Source: Sedimentisphaerales bacterium (lineage in GTDB: Bacteria > Planctomycetota > Phycisphaerae > Sedimentisphaerales > SG8-4). From it: a stretch of DNA of 14,786 nt. The stretch spans positions 1 to 14,786 of the forward strand of contig JAFGJR010000238.1 in assembly GCA_016928975.1 (NCBI GenBank), in the 5' to 3' direction. The position numbers and the translations under genes were made by a program. Under the pieces are notes generated by a model. It was not told the origin of the DNA and did no database searches. It saw only the letters and a list, made by a program, of their open reading frames with translations. This document shows, one piece after another, positions 1-7,683 of this stretch; position 1 is the stretch's first letter, and each line of letters opens with the position of its first letter.

Positions 1-495
1 ATCTGGACGTTGCGCATGCACGAGCTGGGCACGCCGTGCTATCCACGCAGATTGTTCAGCAGCATCATGGAGTCGTTTCCGGATGCGGCGCGGATCTTCC
101 TCGCTCGGCTGAATGACACGACGACCGCGGTGCTGTTTGCCTATACGTTCCAGGGCCACGTACAGTGCTCCTGGGGGGCCGCACTCAGAGACTATGACGA
201 AATGGGGCCAAACTACATCCTGAACTGGGGGGCCATCGAATACTACTGCGCAAAGGGCATGAAGTGGTTCGATTTCGGCCGGAGCACGGTTGGAAGTGGT
301 CAGCATACGTTCAAGGAACGGTGGGGAGCCACTCCGATTGACCTCCGCTGGCAGTACTGGACCCGGCCGGGCGGGCAACTGCACGTGGCCAGTCCAAGCG
401 ATGAACGATATCGCGCGAAGGTCGAGATATGGAAGAAGATGCCGCTTTGGATGAGTCGTGTGATTGGGCCGGTGATCAGTCCGGCCCTGCCATGA
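1..495 (+). CDS. FemAB-like transferase (exosortase/PEP-CTERM-associated type), 5' partial
   Basis: This is the C-terminal part of a GNAT-fold FemAB-like protein. The frame is open from base 1, so the true start lies upstream; the first available starts (TTG at 10, ATG at 16) are internal. The diagnostic segment is FDFGRST-x5-FKERWG, at about residues 91-108 counted from base 1. It is followed by a W-Q-Y-W strand and the closing SPSDERYRAKVEIWKKMPL and IGPVIS elements, the usual ending of the FemAB-type proteins that accompany exosortase/PEP-CTERM exopolysaccharide loci. FemAB proteins transfer aminoacyl groups in peptidoglycan bridge formation, but the acceptor used by this subfamily is not established. 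The next gene, a NodB-type deacetylase, starts about 100 bases downstream on the same strand, the usual partnership in such loci. The family call is secure; the substrate is unknown. Confidence 0.88.
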   Translation: MWTLRMHELGTPCYPRRLFSSIMESFPDAARIFLARLNDTTTAVLFAYTFQGHVQCSWGAALRDYDEMGPNYILNWGAIEYYCAKGMKWFDFGRSTVGSGQHTFKERWGATPIDLRWQYWTRPGGQLHVASPSDERYRAKVEIWKKMPLWMSRVIGPVISPALP

Positions 496-589
496 CATCT
501 GGCCGAAGGCCCATCGCGCGGGCACGTGACTCTCAATACGGCGACATAATAGCCGACACTCGCGGAAACCTGGGGGAGCCATTCTTAAC

Positions 590-595
590 GGAGGG
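590..595 (+). promoter_or_regulatory. Ribosome binding site that decides the deacetylase start
   Basis: GGAGGG at 590-595 lies 3 bases before a GTG at 599 and 6 bases before an ATG at 602, both in frame. The spacing favours ATG 602. A third ATG at 597 is out of frame. Confidence 0.6.
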
Positions 596-601
596 CATGT
601 G

Positions 602-1537
602 ATGCAGTTGCACACCAGAGCAACAGACCAGCTACAGACATGGAACGCGGTGACGTGCGAACTTGAGGACTGGTTCCACATCCTGGACAGCGACAAGGTT
701 CCCAGGATCGATGACTGGGGTCGGCTCCCTTGTTGTGCGGAGCGCAATGTCGAACGGCTCCTTCAATTATTCGAGAAGACGCGCGTTCGCGCGACGTTCT
801 TCTGCCTGGGCTGGATGGCCCAGCGAATGCCACATGTGGTGAGGCAATGCCAGCAGGCAGGACACGAGATAGGATCGCACGGTTACGCTCATATCATGGC
901 TCGGCCCACGAATCAGGCGATCTTCCGACAGGACATCCTTCGCGCCAAAGGAGTCCTCGAAGATCTCACGGGAGAAGAGGTTGCCGGCTTTCGATCCCCC
1001 GGCTTCAGTGTGAGAAATGACAATCCCTGGTTCTTCGACGTCGTATCAGAGTCCGGCTATCGGTATGATGCAAGCGTTTTTCCTGCATACCATGGCCACG
1101 GCGGCTACTACGGCGCCGACCCAGGGCCGTATGTCGTCCAAACGGCAACTGGGCCACTCGTTGAGATTCCCGTTTCGACGGTGAGCATCTTGGGCCATCG
1201 GATCTGCTTCTTTGGCGGGGGCTACCTGAGGCTGTCACCGCTGCCGGTGATCCGCTGGGGAGCGGGGCATCTGCACAGAAAGAGGAGACCCCTGATCGTC
1301 TATGTGCACCCACGGGAGATTCAGCCTGACCATCCACGCTTGCCGCTCAGTCTGAAGCGGAGATTCAAATGCTACGTGAACCTGCACACCACGATGCCCA
1401 AGCTCACGTGGTTGTGCGAGCACTACAGGTTCACGACGATGGGCACAGTCGCTGCTCAGGTGGTCCATGGGTGCGAGTCCGTAGGGACACACACGGAGAG
1501 TGAGCAGAAGACAATGGCGGCCGCTGGCGCTGGCTGA
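602..1537 (+). CDS. Polysaccharide deacetylase (NodB fold, exosortase-associated type with DUF3473-like tail)
   Basis: This is a 311-residue NodB/CE4-fold deacetylase, expected to remove N-acetyl groups from an extracellular polysaccharide. Residues from ATG 602: motif 1 is ELEDWFHI at about 20-27, where the family usually has DVEDYF, so the E-D pair is kept but the first Asp is Glu. The metal-binding histidines sit in HEIGSHGYAH (88-97). The third motif is RSPGFS (131-136). The C-terminal third has HPREI and then KCYVNLHTTMPKL, typical of the DUF3473-like tail of the exosortase-associated deacetylases. No signal peptide is evident, as is common in this subfamily. About 25 polar residues after the conserved end are poorly conserved-looking. 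The gene follows the FemAB-like gene and precedes the SGNH/MBOAT pair in the same direction. GTG 599 is an alternative start. The family call is strong; the actual substrate is inferred from context. Confidence 0.9.
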   Translation: MQLHTRATDQLQTWNAVTCELEDWFHILDSDKVPRIDDWGRLPCCAERNVERLLQLFEKTRVRATFFCLGWMAQRMPHVVRQCQQAGHEIGSHGYAHIMARPTNQAIFRQDILRAKGVLEDLTGEEVAGFRSPGFSVRNDNPWFFDVVSESGYRYDASVFPAYHGHGGYYGADPGPYVVQTATGPLVEIPVSTVSILGHRICFFGGGYLRLSPLPVIRWGAGHLHRKRRPLIVYVHPREIQPDHPRLPLSLKRRFKCYVNLHTTMPKLTWLCEHYRFTTMGTVAAQVVHGCESVGTHTESEQKTMAAAGAG

Positions 1538-1593
1538 GACAAGCGGCCTTCCAGTCGCGCGCATACATTACGCCTGCAAAGAGGCACTGGATA

Positions 1594-2745
1594 ATGAACG
1601 AACGGCCTTGGATCGTGCGAATAGGAACACCCCGTCGCAGAGGCAGTCCGGCTGAGGGCGGCCGCGAGATCGTGGCGCGCTGGGTGCTCGGCTTCATCAT
1701 TGCCTCGTTGCTCGTGACCCTGATCTCACCCTGCTTCATCAGCAGCCTCAGCGTCTATGAGTGGTCGCCCGAGCTGAACGACTATGTCCTGAAGGCTGGG
1801 TCTATCCAGAGAAAGCGAGACGAAGGCTGGGCAACGAGCCACTATGGCCCGTATGGTTTCAACAGCACGGCCGGCGTGGAGGATTCAACTGCCTCGTATG
1901 TCATGATCTGGGGGGACTCCTACATCGAAGCACAGCAGGTGAGCGACGACCAGAAGGCCGTATGCCAGGTCAACAAGACCTTTTCAGAGCAGGGATTGTC
2001 ACGGTTCAGAGCCGTTGCGGTAGGGCACGCGCTTTGGTCGGTCGCGGACTACTACTTCGAAATCCCCAAGTACGAAACACTGCTCGACCCAGTGTGTCAT
2101 TTCATAGTCCTGGCGGAATACGGCCTCAAGGATCTGTGCCCTGACGAGGAGACCTTTCTGTCTACGCCGACGCTCCAATTTGTGCACCGCTCGCTCGTGG
2201 ACCCACGCAAAAGCAACGTCGTTCGGGATTTGTATGAGTGTGGTTTCGGCGACATGTTCCTGGCGCCTTGGAAGGCCGTCCGCACGCTGTCACGGGACAG
2301 CCGTAGCATGAGGTTCTCCCTGGGACCCGGCAAGGGCGGTGACAAGGCGCCCGAGGATTTCGGCGATGTCTTTTCGTTGGCGGAAGACGACCCCAATGCC
2401 TTGGTCGAGAGCTGGACCTATGCCCTCGACATGCTCAAAACCACGACCAGCAGGCCGATCGTTCTGGTTCTGGTGCCGGAGGTGCCACGCCTTGAACGTG
2501 GAGTCGTTTGCTGTGTGGATACTCAATCGCAGTGGCGGGCCCGGCTGTTCGAGTTGTGCGCCGCAAAGCAGATCGGTTGCATTGACATGACGGACACGCT
2601 CGTCGGCGACTACCAGACGACGGGAAGACTCAGCCGCGGCTTTCACAATGGGCGACCGGCCAGCGGGCATTTGAACGCACGGGGGAACTGGCTGCTGTCT
2701 CAGCAGATCTGCGCCTATGTGAACCGGCACAGGGACTCCCTGTAG
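1594..2745 (+). CDS. Membrane-anchored SGNH-hydrolase-like protein (AlgJ/AlgX-type partner of the MBOAT protein)
   Basis: This 383-residue protein has one N-terminal membrane segment at about residues 30-52, preceded by an Arg-rich stretch, so the rest probably faces the periplasm. The SGNH block I signature is IWGDSYIEAQQV (105-116), with nucleophile candidate Ser109. A late HLNARGN motif (359-365) supplies the block V histidine, His359. The Asp normally two or three residues before that His is not seen; the sequence there is R-P-A-S-G-H, so the triad may be incomplete or use another acid. Proteins of this kind work with AlgI-type MBOAT proteins in O-acetylating alginate and other exopolysaccharides. 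The MBOAT gene begins 10 bases after this stop, which strongly supports a joint role. GAGG at 1581-1584 lies 9 bases before the ATG. The function is inferred from motif and neighbour; overall similarity to characterised AlgX/AlgJ is not obvious by eye. Confidence 0.72.
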   Translation: MNERPWIVRIGTPRRRGSPAEGGREIVARWVLGFIIASLLVTLISPCFISSLSVYEWSPELNDYVLKAGSIQRKRDEGWATSHYGPYGFNSTAGVEDSTASYVMIWGDSYIEAQQVSDDQKAVCQVNKTFSEQGLSRFRAVAVGHALWSVADYYFEIPKYETLLDPVCHFIVLAEYGLKDLCPDEETFLSTPTLQFVHRSLVDPRKSNVVRDLYECGFGDMFLAPWKAVRTLSRDSRSMRFSLGPGKGGDKAPEDFGDVFSLAEDDPNALVESWTYALDMLKTTTSRPIVLVLVPEVPRLERGVVCCVDTQSQWRARLFELCAAKQIGCIDMTDTLVGDYQTTGRLSRGFHNGRPASGHLNARGNWLLSQQICAYVNRHRDSL

Positions 2746-2755
2746 AGGACTATTC

Positions 2756-4162
2756 ATGCTGTTCACGCAAATCGAGTTTTTCATATTCGCCGGCGTCGTG
2801 CTGGCATTGCTGCGGGTGACGAGGAGCCACCGCCACAGGAAGATTCTGCTGTTGTTGGGCAGCTACTACTTCTATGCCTACTGGGATTGGCGTTTCCTCC
2901 CACTGCTGCTCGCAACCACGCTGGTGAACTATCTCATAGCTCTCGGTCTGGCCAGGATGAATCAGCCGGGCCGGCGAAAGCTGCTCCTGCTGACAAGTCT
3001 CGCGTGCAATCTGGGAGTTCTCGGGTTCTTCAAGTACTTCAATTTCTTTGTCCAGTCCCTGGATGCGATCTTCGGGTCTCTGGGGCTCCACTACGGGACA
3101 CTCCGCATCCTGCTGCCCATCGGCATATCCTTCTACACGTTTCAAATCCTGGGCTACATCATAGACGTCTACCGCACGCGCCTTGATCCATGCACGGACC
3201 TGCTGGATTTTGCTCTCTTCGTTGCCTTCTTCCCTCGGCTCGTCGCGGGCCCCATCGTTCGGGCATCGGAGTTCCTGCCGCAGTTGAGATTGGATGCGGG
3301 GCTCTCGTGGCACGGCACGTTTGTGGGCTTTCGACAGCTCACGATCGGACTGTTCAAGAAGCTCTTCATCGCCGACCGTGTCGCCGTGTTCGTGGACTAC
3401 GTCTTTGAGAACGCAGGCGCCTTTGACGGCGTCTCAACCTGGCTTGCCGTGTTGGCGTATGGACTACAAGTGTACTGCGACTTCTCAGGGTATTCTGACA
3501 TCGCGATTGGCACCGCCAGGATCCTGGGGTATTCTCTGCCAACGAACTTCCGTGCGCCGTACCTTGCCACCAGTGTGACCGATTTCTGGCATCGCTGGCA
3601 CATCTCGTTGTCCACGTGGCTCAGAGACTACTTGTACATTCCGCTGGGCGGGAACCGCAAAGGAGCCGTGAGAACCTATGTGAACCTCTTCGTCACGATG
3701 GTTCTTGGCGGGCTCTGGCACGGCGCCTCCTGGACGTTCGTGCTCTGGGGAGCTCTTCATGGAATGGCGCTTGTCGCGGAGAAGTGGCTCCGGCGGAGGT
3801 TTGGGCCGGCCGCCTCGTGGGCGACGGCAGGCATGTCGCTCCGAATCCTCGGCTGGTTTGCGACGATGCTCATCGTGTTCACGGCCTGGGTGTTCTTCCG
3901 GGCCGCCTCGTTCAGCCAGGCCCTCCGGATGCTGCGACAGATGTACGGCTTTTCCGGAGGTCTTGCGTGGTACCATCCGTTTGCACTCTTCGCGCTGCTA
4001 TCTTTCGGCGTGGGCTACTCTCTCATGGCCATGAACGTCCTTCGTCTGCATCGCTTGGCGTACAATCGACTGGTCACGCCTGTCGTTCTGTTTTCGATGT
4101 GGTGGCTGATGCTTATCTTCCCGGCGAGCGGATTCAACCCCTTCGTCTATGCCCAGTTCTGA
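2756..4162 (+). CDS. MBOAT family polysaccharide O-acyltransferase (AlgI-like)
   Basis: This 468-residue polytopic membrane protein matches the AlgI/DltB type of membrane-bound O-acyltransferase in length and motif order. It starts with MLFTQIEFFIFAGVV and has many hydrophobic helices. Visible hallmarks are GSYYFYAYWDW (36-46), LLPIGISFYTFQ (about 119-130), RLVAGPIVRASEFLPQL, YCDFSGYSDIAIG, DFWHRWHISLSTWLRDYLYIPLGG, and GGLWHGASW with the catalytic His at residue 322. The family moves acyl groups, usually acetyl, across the inner membrane onto a polysaccharide. The start codon is 10 bases after the SGNH gene stop, and an AGAGGA Shine-Dalgarno (2744-2749) overlaps that stop, indicating translational coupling. 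The end overlaps the next reading frame by 14 bases. All expected key residues are present, so it is probably active. The acyl donor and the polysaccharide are not determinable here. Confidence 0.93.
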   Translation: MLFTQIEFFIFAGVVLALLRVTRSHRHRKILLLLGSYYFYAYWDWRFLPLLLATTLVNYLIALGLARMNQPGRRKLLLLTSLACNLGVLGFFKYFNFFVQSLDAIFGSLGLHYGTLRILLPIGISFYTFQILGYIIDVYRTRLDPCTDLLDFALFVAFFPRLVAGPIVRASEFLPQLRLDAGLSWHGTFVGFRQLTIGLFKKLFIADRVAVFVDYVFENAGAFDGVSTWLAVLAYGLQVYCDFSGYSDIAIGTARILGYSLPTNFRAPYLATSVTDFWHRWHISLSTWLRDYLYIPLGGNRKGAVRTYVNLFVTMVLGGLWHGASWTFVLWGALHGMALVAEKWLRRRFGPAASWATAGMSLRILGWFATMLIVFTAWVFFRAASFSQALRMLRQMYGFSGGLAWYHPFALFALLSFGVGYSLMAMNVLRLHRLAYNRLVTPVVLFSMWWLMLIFPASGFNPFVYAQF

Positions 4163-5741
4163 CGGGTGGACCACTGAGGATATGACCACGTACGTGTGTG
4201 TATATCTTGGCTCGGCTCTTCTTGCGGTGGTAGGTACGCCGCTTGTGATCCGGCTGGCCTGTCGTATAGGAGCTGTCGACCGGCCCGGCCCGCGTGCCGT
4301 GCACAAGCAACCGGTCCCGCGGATTGGAGGAGTGGCGATCTTCTCGTCGGCGATGTGCCTGATCGTGGCCGTCTTGTTTCTGGATAACGTGATCGGGGAG
4401 GCTTTTCGAACCGTGCGGGTACCGTTGACCGTATTGCTCTGCTCGGCAACATTCATCTTCCTCATCGGATTGGTGGATGACTTGAAAGGTCTTTCGGCGA
4501 AACGCAAGCTTCTGGCGGAGCTGGCAGCGGCGTCGGCGCTCTGCCTGGTCGGCGTGCGAATCGACAGCGTGGCGATCACCCATGACGTGATGCTGCATAT
4601 GGGCGGCTGGGGTAGTCTGCTGACGCTGTTCTGGATCGTAGGCATCACCAACGCCGTCAACCTTAGTGACGGACTTGATGGTCTGGCGGCAGGCATCTCA
4701 GCGCTGGCCTGCGGGACCATCGCGGCCTTTGCCATCCACGGGGGCGACCCCATCCTGTCGGTTCTCATGCTGGCCTTGGTGGGAAGCCTATCCGGGTTCC
4801 TATTCTTCAACTTCAATCCGGCCCGAGTATTCATGGGCGACTGCGGCAGCTTGTTTCTGGGATTCACGATTGCGGCCTCCAGTGTGATGTGTGTGGCCAA
4901 ATCGGCCACGATAGTCGGTCTGACGCTACCTGCGCTGGCTCTGGGGGTTCCCATCTTCGACACACTATTCGCCATGCTGCGCCGCTTTCTGGAGGGCCGT
5001 TCACTGTTCGCCCCGGATCGCAGCCATTTCCACCATCGGTTGCTGGATCTGGGCCTGCATCAGCGTCAAGCCGTGCTCATGATCTACTTCGTGACTCTGC
5101 TGGCTGCCGGCTTCGGCCTGTTCATGCTCGTCAGAGAGGATGTCGGGTCACTGCTCATCTTCGGCTGTGTCCTGCTCCTGATCACGCTTCTGTTTCGTGC
5201 GGTGGGAGTCGTACGTCTGAGAGAAACGGTCATCCGGTTGAAGGAGAGACTGGCCTGCTCACAGCGAGGGCGGGAAGAGAAGCGGGTCTTTGAGCAACTG
5301 CAGTTACGGGTGCGCCAAGTCGAGAGTCCGGACGAAGGGTGGCGGACGATTTGCCAGGCGGCCCAGCAGTTGGGTCTGGCCTGGGTCTCCCTGCACGTCA
5401 CAAAGACAGACGGCAGCACGGAGGTCTTTGTCTGGCGGAGGCCCGGCGACCAGCCCAGGTTCACCCACGTCGTTACCATGAGTTTTCCACTCACGACCGG
5501 CTTGGGCGGAGGGTCGGCTGAGTTCGAGATCGCGGTCCTGATCAATAGATCACTCGAATCGGCCAATCACAGAGCCGGGCTTTTCAGCCGCTTGGTCGAT
5601 GAGTACGTTGCCCGCAATCCGCGAGTCGTCTGCAAGACAACCGGAAGGGACACACGTCTCGGAAGGTTGGATGATATCCCCCACGGACATTCCAACAGTC
5701 CGTCACGGGACGAACTCTGGCAGCGAATAGACGCCAGATAG
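4149..5741 (+). CDS. WecA/MraY-type undecaprenyl-phosphate glycosyl-1-phosphate transferase with C-terminal soluble extension
   Basis: This 530-residue protein has an N-terminal polyprenyl-phosphate sugar-1-phosphate transferase domain (about 15-350). It would load the first sugar phosphate, often GlcNAc-1-P, onto undecaprenyl phosphate at the inner membrane. Motifs: VHKQPVPRIGG (51-61), VDDLKGLSAKRKL (109-121), NAVNLSDGLDGLAAG (168-182), FMGDCGSLFLG (228-238), and HFHHRL (293-298), the WecA-like His motif. About ten hydrophobic helices are visible. After the last helix (about 350) come a charged, probably coiled segment (355-392) and a soluble region of about 130 residues containing WRTICQAAQQLGLAWVSLHV. 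This region is absent from E. coli WecA, and I cannot name it. The start is uncertain: ATG 4149 overlaps the MBOAT gene by 14 bases, and ATG 4182 would place the first helix right at the N-terminus. Neither has a well-spaced Shine-Dalgarno. It is the last gene of the apparent operon. Confidence 0.92.
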   Translation: MPSSDGWTTEDMTTYVCVYLGSALLAVVGTPLVIRLACRIGAVDRPGPRAVHKQPVPRIGGVAIFSSAMCLIVAVLFLDNVIGEAFRTVRVPLTVLLCSATFIFLIGLVDDLKGLSAKRKLLAELAAASALCLVGVRIDSVAITHDVMLHMGGWGSLLTLFWIVGITNAVNLSDGLDGLAAGISALACGTIAAFAIHGGDPILSVLMLALVGSLSGFLFFNFNPARVFMGDCGSLFLGFTIAASSVMCVAKSATIVGLTLPALALGVPIFDTLFAMLRRFLEGRSLFAPDRSHFHHRLLDLGLHQRQAVLMIYFVTLLAAGFGLFMLVREDVGSLLIFGCVLLLITLLFRAVGVVRLRETVIRLKERLACSQRGREEKRVFEQLQLRVRQVESPDEGWRTICQAAQQLGLAWVSLHVTKTDGSTEVFVWRRPGDQPRFTHVVTMSFPLTTGLGGGSAEFEIAVLINRSLESANHRAGLFSRLVDEYVARNPRVVCKTTGRDTRLGRLDDIPHGHSNSPSRDELWQRIDAR

Positions 5742-5889
5742 AGTAGTCTCGCCTGCAACGCCTCGCCACTCCATTGATCTCTTTCCATAAGTGCGCACTG
5801 AGACACCCTACGTCTGTCAAGCGTCAACGGGACAGATAGCACAGGTGAATGTGCCAGTGAAAGTGGTCGCTCTCGGCGGCTGTGCCAGC

Positions 5890-5895
5890 TATAAT
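5890..5895 (+). promoter_or_regulatory. Candidate -10 element ahead of the oxidoreductase gene
   Basis: A perfect TATAAT lies 53 bases upstream of the ATG at 5949, in the 207-base gap after the polysaccharide operon. No convincing -35 box is found 16-19 bases upstream of it, so it is either a weak promoter or one needing an activator. AAGGA at 5935-5939, 9 bases before the ATG, fits as the ribosome binding site. Confidence 0.35.
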
Positions 5896-5948
5896 AGCCT
5901 GTCTCGATCTGGTGGACGCACGGCTGAACCGTGAAAGGATGAAATGCT

Positions 5949-7277
5949 ATGGGTAGTGACAGTGGCATGACACTCACGCGTCGTCGATTCCTGACACAGG
6001 GGGCGGTGGCGGCAAGCGCGGTGGCGCTGCCCTACTATGTTCCGGCCTCTGCGTTGGGGCATGATGGGACCATCGCACCGAGTGAACGTATCGTGATGGG
6101 CGGCATTGGAATCGGCGGACGCGGCTCCTACGACCTGGGTTACATGCTGGGCGAGTCGGATGTGCAGTGGGTCGCCGTCTGCGACGTCGTGAGGAGCCGG
6201 CGTGAAGCCGCCAAGAACGTAGTGGACAGCAAGTATGGTAACAAAGACTGTGCCGTGTACGGCGATCTGCGCCAGCTCCTGGCCGAACGGACGGACGTGG
6301 ACGCCGTGTTGATTGCCACCGGCGACCGCTGGCACGCGCTGGCCTCGGTTCTGGCGATGCGGGCGGGCAAGGATGTCTATTGTGAGAAGCCGGCCTGCCT
6401 CACGATGGCCCAAGGGCAGGCGGTCGCGGAGACCGCTCGCCGGTACAACCGGGTCTACCAAACCGGCGCCCAGCGGCTCAGCGAGGCGACTCACGTGTTT
6501 GCCATCGAGATGGCCCGATCCGGCCGGCTGGGTCAGGTTCATACCGTCTACGCCGACTGTCGCTGGCGCGACGGATTGCTTCACGACTGGCTGCCCGCCG
6601 AACCACAGCCGCCCAAGGATGAGCTGGACTGGGATCTCTGGTTGGGTCCCTGTCCCTGGCGGCCATACAACGCCGGTTATGTGAATGGCGGGGGCTGGTA
6701 TCACTACTATGATCTCGCCACCGACGTCGCGATGTGGGGCGCGCACACGGTGGCTCAGGGCCTCGCCGGACTCGACATGACGAACGTGTCCTTCATCGAG
6801 TTCGAGTACGCCGGACCCGATGCGACGATGGTGACGCGCTTGTCCAACGGGGTCAAACTGGTTCTGTTCCGGGTCGCCGGATCGGTTTGGGAGCCGTGCC
6901 AGTACTGGCATGGCGCCTGCGGTGAACGGTTCGATGGCCCGGAGGGATGGGTCGCGGCCGCCGACGGTTATTCCTCGCCCGATGTCTCATCACCGGCGCT
7001 GATGCGCGAATACAAGAAGGTGCTGGCAGACTACACGGCTCGCACACAACGGCCCCTGAACCACGTGCGGGATTTCTTTGACTGCATTCGCTCGCGCCGA
7101 CCCACGGTGGCGAATCCGGAGGTCATGTGTCGGTCCATGAACATCTGCCTGGCAGCCGACGTCTGCGAGCAACTGAAACGAAACCTGAAGTTCGATTTGC
7201 ACAAGGCCGAGTTTGTCGGCGATCCCGAAGCCAACCGGATGCGGTCCCGGGTGATGCGCGTCCCGTACACAATCTAA
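5949..7277 (+). CDS. Tat-exported Gfo/Idh/MocA family NAD(P)-dependent oxidoreductase
   Basis: This 442-residue protein begins with a twin-arginine signal (TRRRFLTQGAVAASAVALP, residues 10-28), so it is predicted to be folded with its cofactor and then exported. A Rossmann nucleotide-binding motif, GGIGIGGRGSYDLGYM, follows at about 51-66. CEKPACLTM (145-153) contains the Glu-Lys-Pro of the Gfo/Idh/MocA family, where the Lys contributes to catalysis. The second domain has WDLWLGPCPWRPYN and GGGWYHYYD, the arrangement seen in the large planctomycete expansions of Tat-exported family members. Relatives oxidise or reduce sugars, polyols or glycosides; the substrate here is unknown. AAGGA lies 9 bases before the ATG, and an internal ATG at 5967 would still keep the Tat motif. 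The gene has its own upstream gap with a TATAAT element, so it is probably not part of the polysaccharide operon. It is convergent with the large secreted-protein gene to its right. Confidence 0.92.
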   Translation: MGSDSGMTLTRRRFLTQGAVAASAVALPYYVPASALGHDGTIAPSERIVMGGIGIGGRGSYDLGYMLGESDVQWVAVCDVVRSRREAAKNVVDSKYGNKDCAVYGDLRQLLAERTDVDAVLIATGDRWHALASVLAMRAGKDVYCEKPACLTMAQGQAVAETARRYNRVYQTGAQRLSEATHVFAIEMARSGRLGQVHTVYADCRWRDGLLHDWLPAEPQPPKDELDWDLWLGPCPWRPYNAGYVNGGGWYHYYDLATDVAMWGAHTVAQGLAGLDMTNVSFIEFEYAGPDATMVTRLSNGVKLVLFRVAGSVWEPCQYWHGACGERFDGPEGWVAAADGYSSPDVSSPALMREYKKVLADYTARTQRPLNHVRDFFDCIRSRRPTVANPEVMCRSMNICLAADVCEQLKRNLKFDLHKAEFVGDPEANRMRSRVMRVPYTI

Positions 7278-7309
7278 TTCAGCCGCCTTCTCGGTCGTCT
7301 TCTTCAGTC

Positions 7310-7527
7310 TCATCGCCGCCAGCGAGCCTCCATCCGTTCCTGCCGCCGGGCATCGCACGGTTCCTGAGCCTCCGTATCGGGCATCTCGTTGAGCCTCTCT
7401 GCACGGTCTCGCGCACCAGATCGCTCAAATGGCTGCTGACCTCGGCCTCGTCGATCTGGATGGCCTGACTCAAGTCCTCGGCTTCATGACTGTAGTGCAA
7501 GTCTCTTGCCGGTCCGCCTCTGCGCAT
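7310..7527 (-). pseudogene. Probable N-terminal remnant of an IS256-type (mutator family) transposase, frameshifted
   Basis: On the minus strand a frame opening at ATG 7527 reads HEAEDLSQAIQIDEAEVSS and then HLSDLVRETV. This resembles the N-terminal helical region of IS256-family transposases, which continues in that family as V-E-E-T-L-N-x-x-L-D-A-E-A-D. Here the reading frame breaks at about 7391-7402. Allowing one lost base, the next frame gives ERLNEMPDTEAQEPCDARRQ before a stop at 7310-7312, in good register with the family. The stretch is far too short for a transposase (about 400 residues), has no catalytic DDE residues, and no terminal repeats are visible, so it is a dead fragment. 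The assignment rests on recalled family pattern, not on a search. It fills most of the spacer between the oxidoreductase stop and the terminator at 7560-7611. Confidence 0.5.
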
Positions 7528-7559
7528 ACAAGCCCGGGTCCTCACGCCGGGCGCAAAGG

Positions 7560-7611
7560 CCGGGGCCTGTGTGTACGAGCGACGCATGTGTCGCCGCCAC
7601 GCAGGCCCCGG
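7560..7611. terminator. Bidirectional intrinsic terminator between convergent genes
   Basis: A 10-base perfect inverted repeat, CCGGGGCCTG (7560-7569) and CAGGCCCCGG (7602-7611), encloses a smaller hairpin, GCGAC (7579-7583) and GTCGC (7590-7594). On the + strand it is followed by TTTTCTT, a good termination tract for the oxidoreductase transcript. On the - strand it lies about 70 bases after the stop of the PA14 protein gene and is followed by CTTTG, so it can serve both sides. Confidence 0.7.
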
Positions 7612-7627
7612 TTTTCTTATTCCCGGA

Positions 7628-7649
7628 TTTCGAAATTCGGCTTTCGAAA
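7628..7649 (-). repeat. AT-rich inverted repeat, TTTCGAAA twice
   Basis: The octamer palindrome TTTCGAAA occurs at 7628-7635 and 7642-7649, exactly 14 bases apart. It can fold into an 8-base stem with a 6-base loop. It lies 35-56 bases after the stop codon of the minus-strand gene ending at 7684, ahead of the GC-rich terminator. The same AT-then-GC hairpin order follows the next minus-strand gene. Confidence 0.5.
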
Positions 7650-7683
7650 CTGCGTCGGGGTGCTCTTGGGCGCCCTGACAGGG

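Noticed and set aside
496..601. Possible promoter in the gap between the FemAB-like gene and the deacetylase gene
   Set aside because: An AT-containing stretch (ACATAATAG near 544-552) has no matching -35 box. The gap is short and the genes are co-directional, so read-through is the simpler view.
3998..4975. A 325-codon minus-strand frame opposite the MBOAT and WecA-type genes
   Set aside because: It is antisense to two strongly supported membrane-protein genes, has no recognisable motif, and is Arg/Ser/Thr/Ala rich, as expected of a GC-rich shadow.
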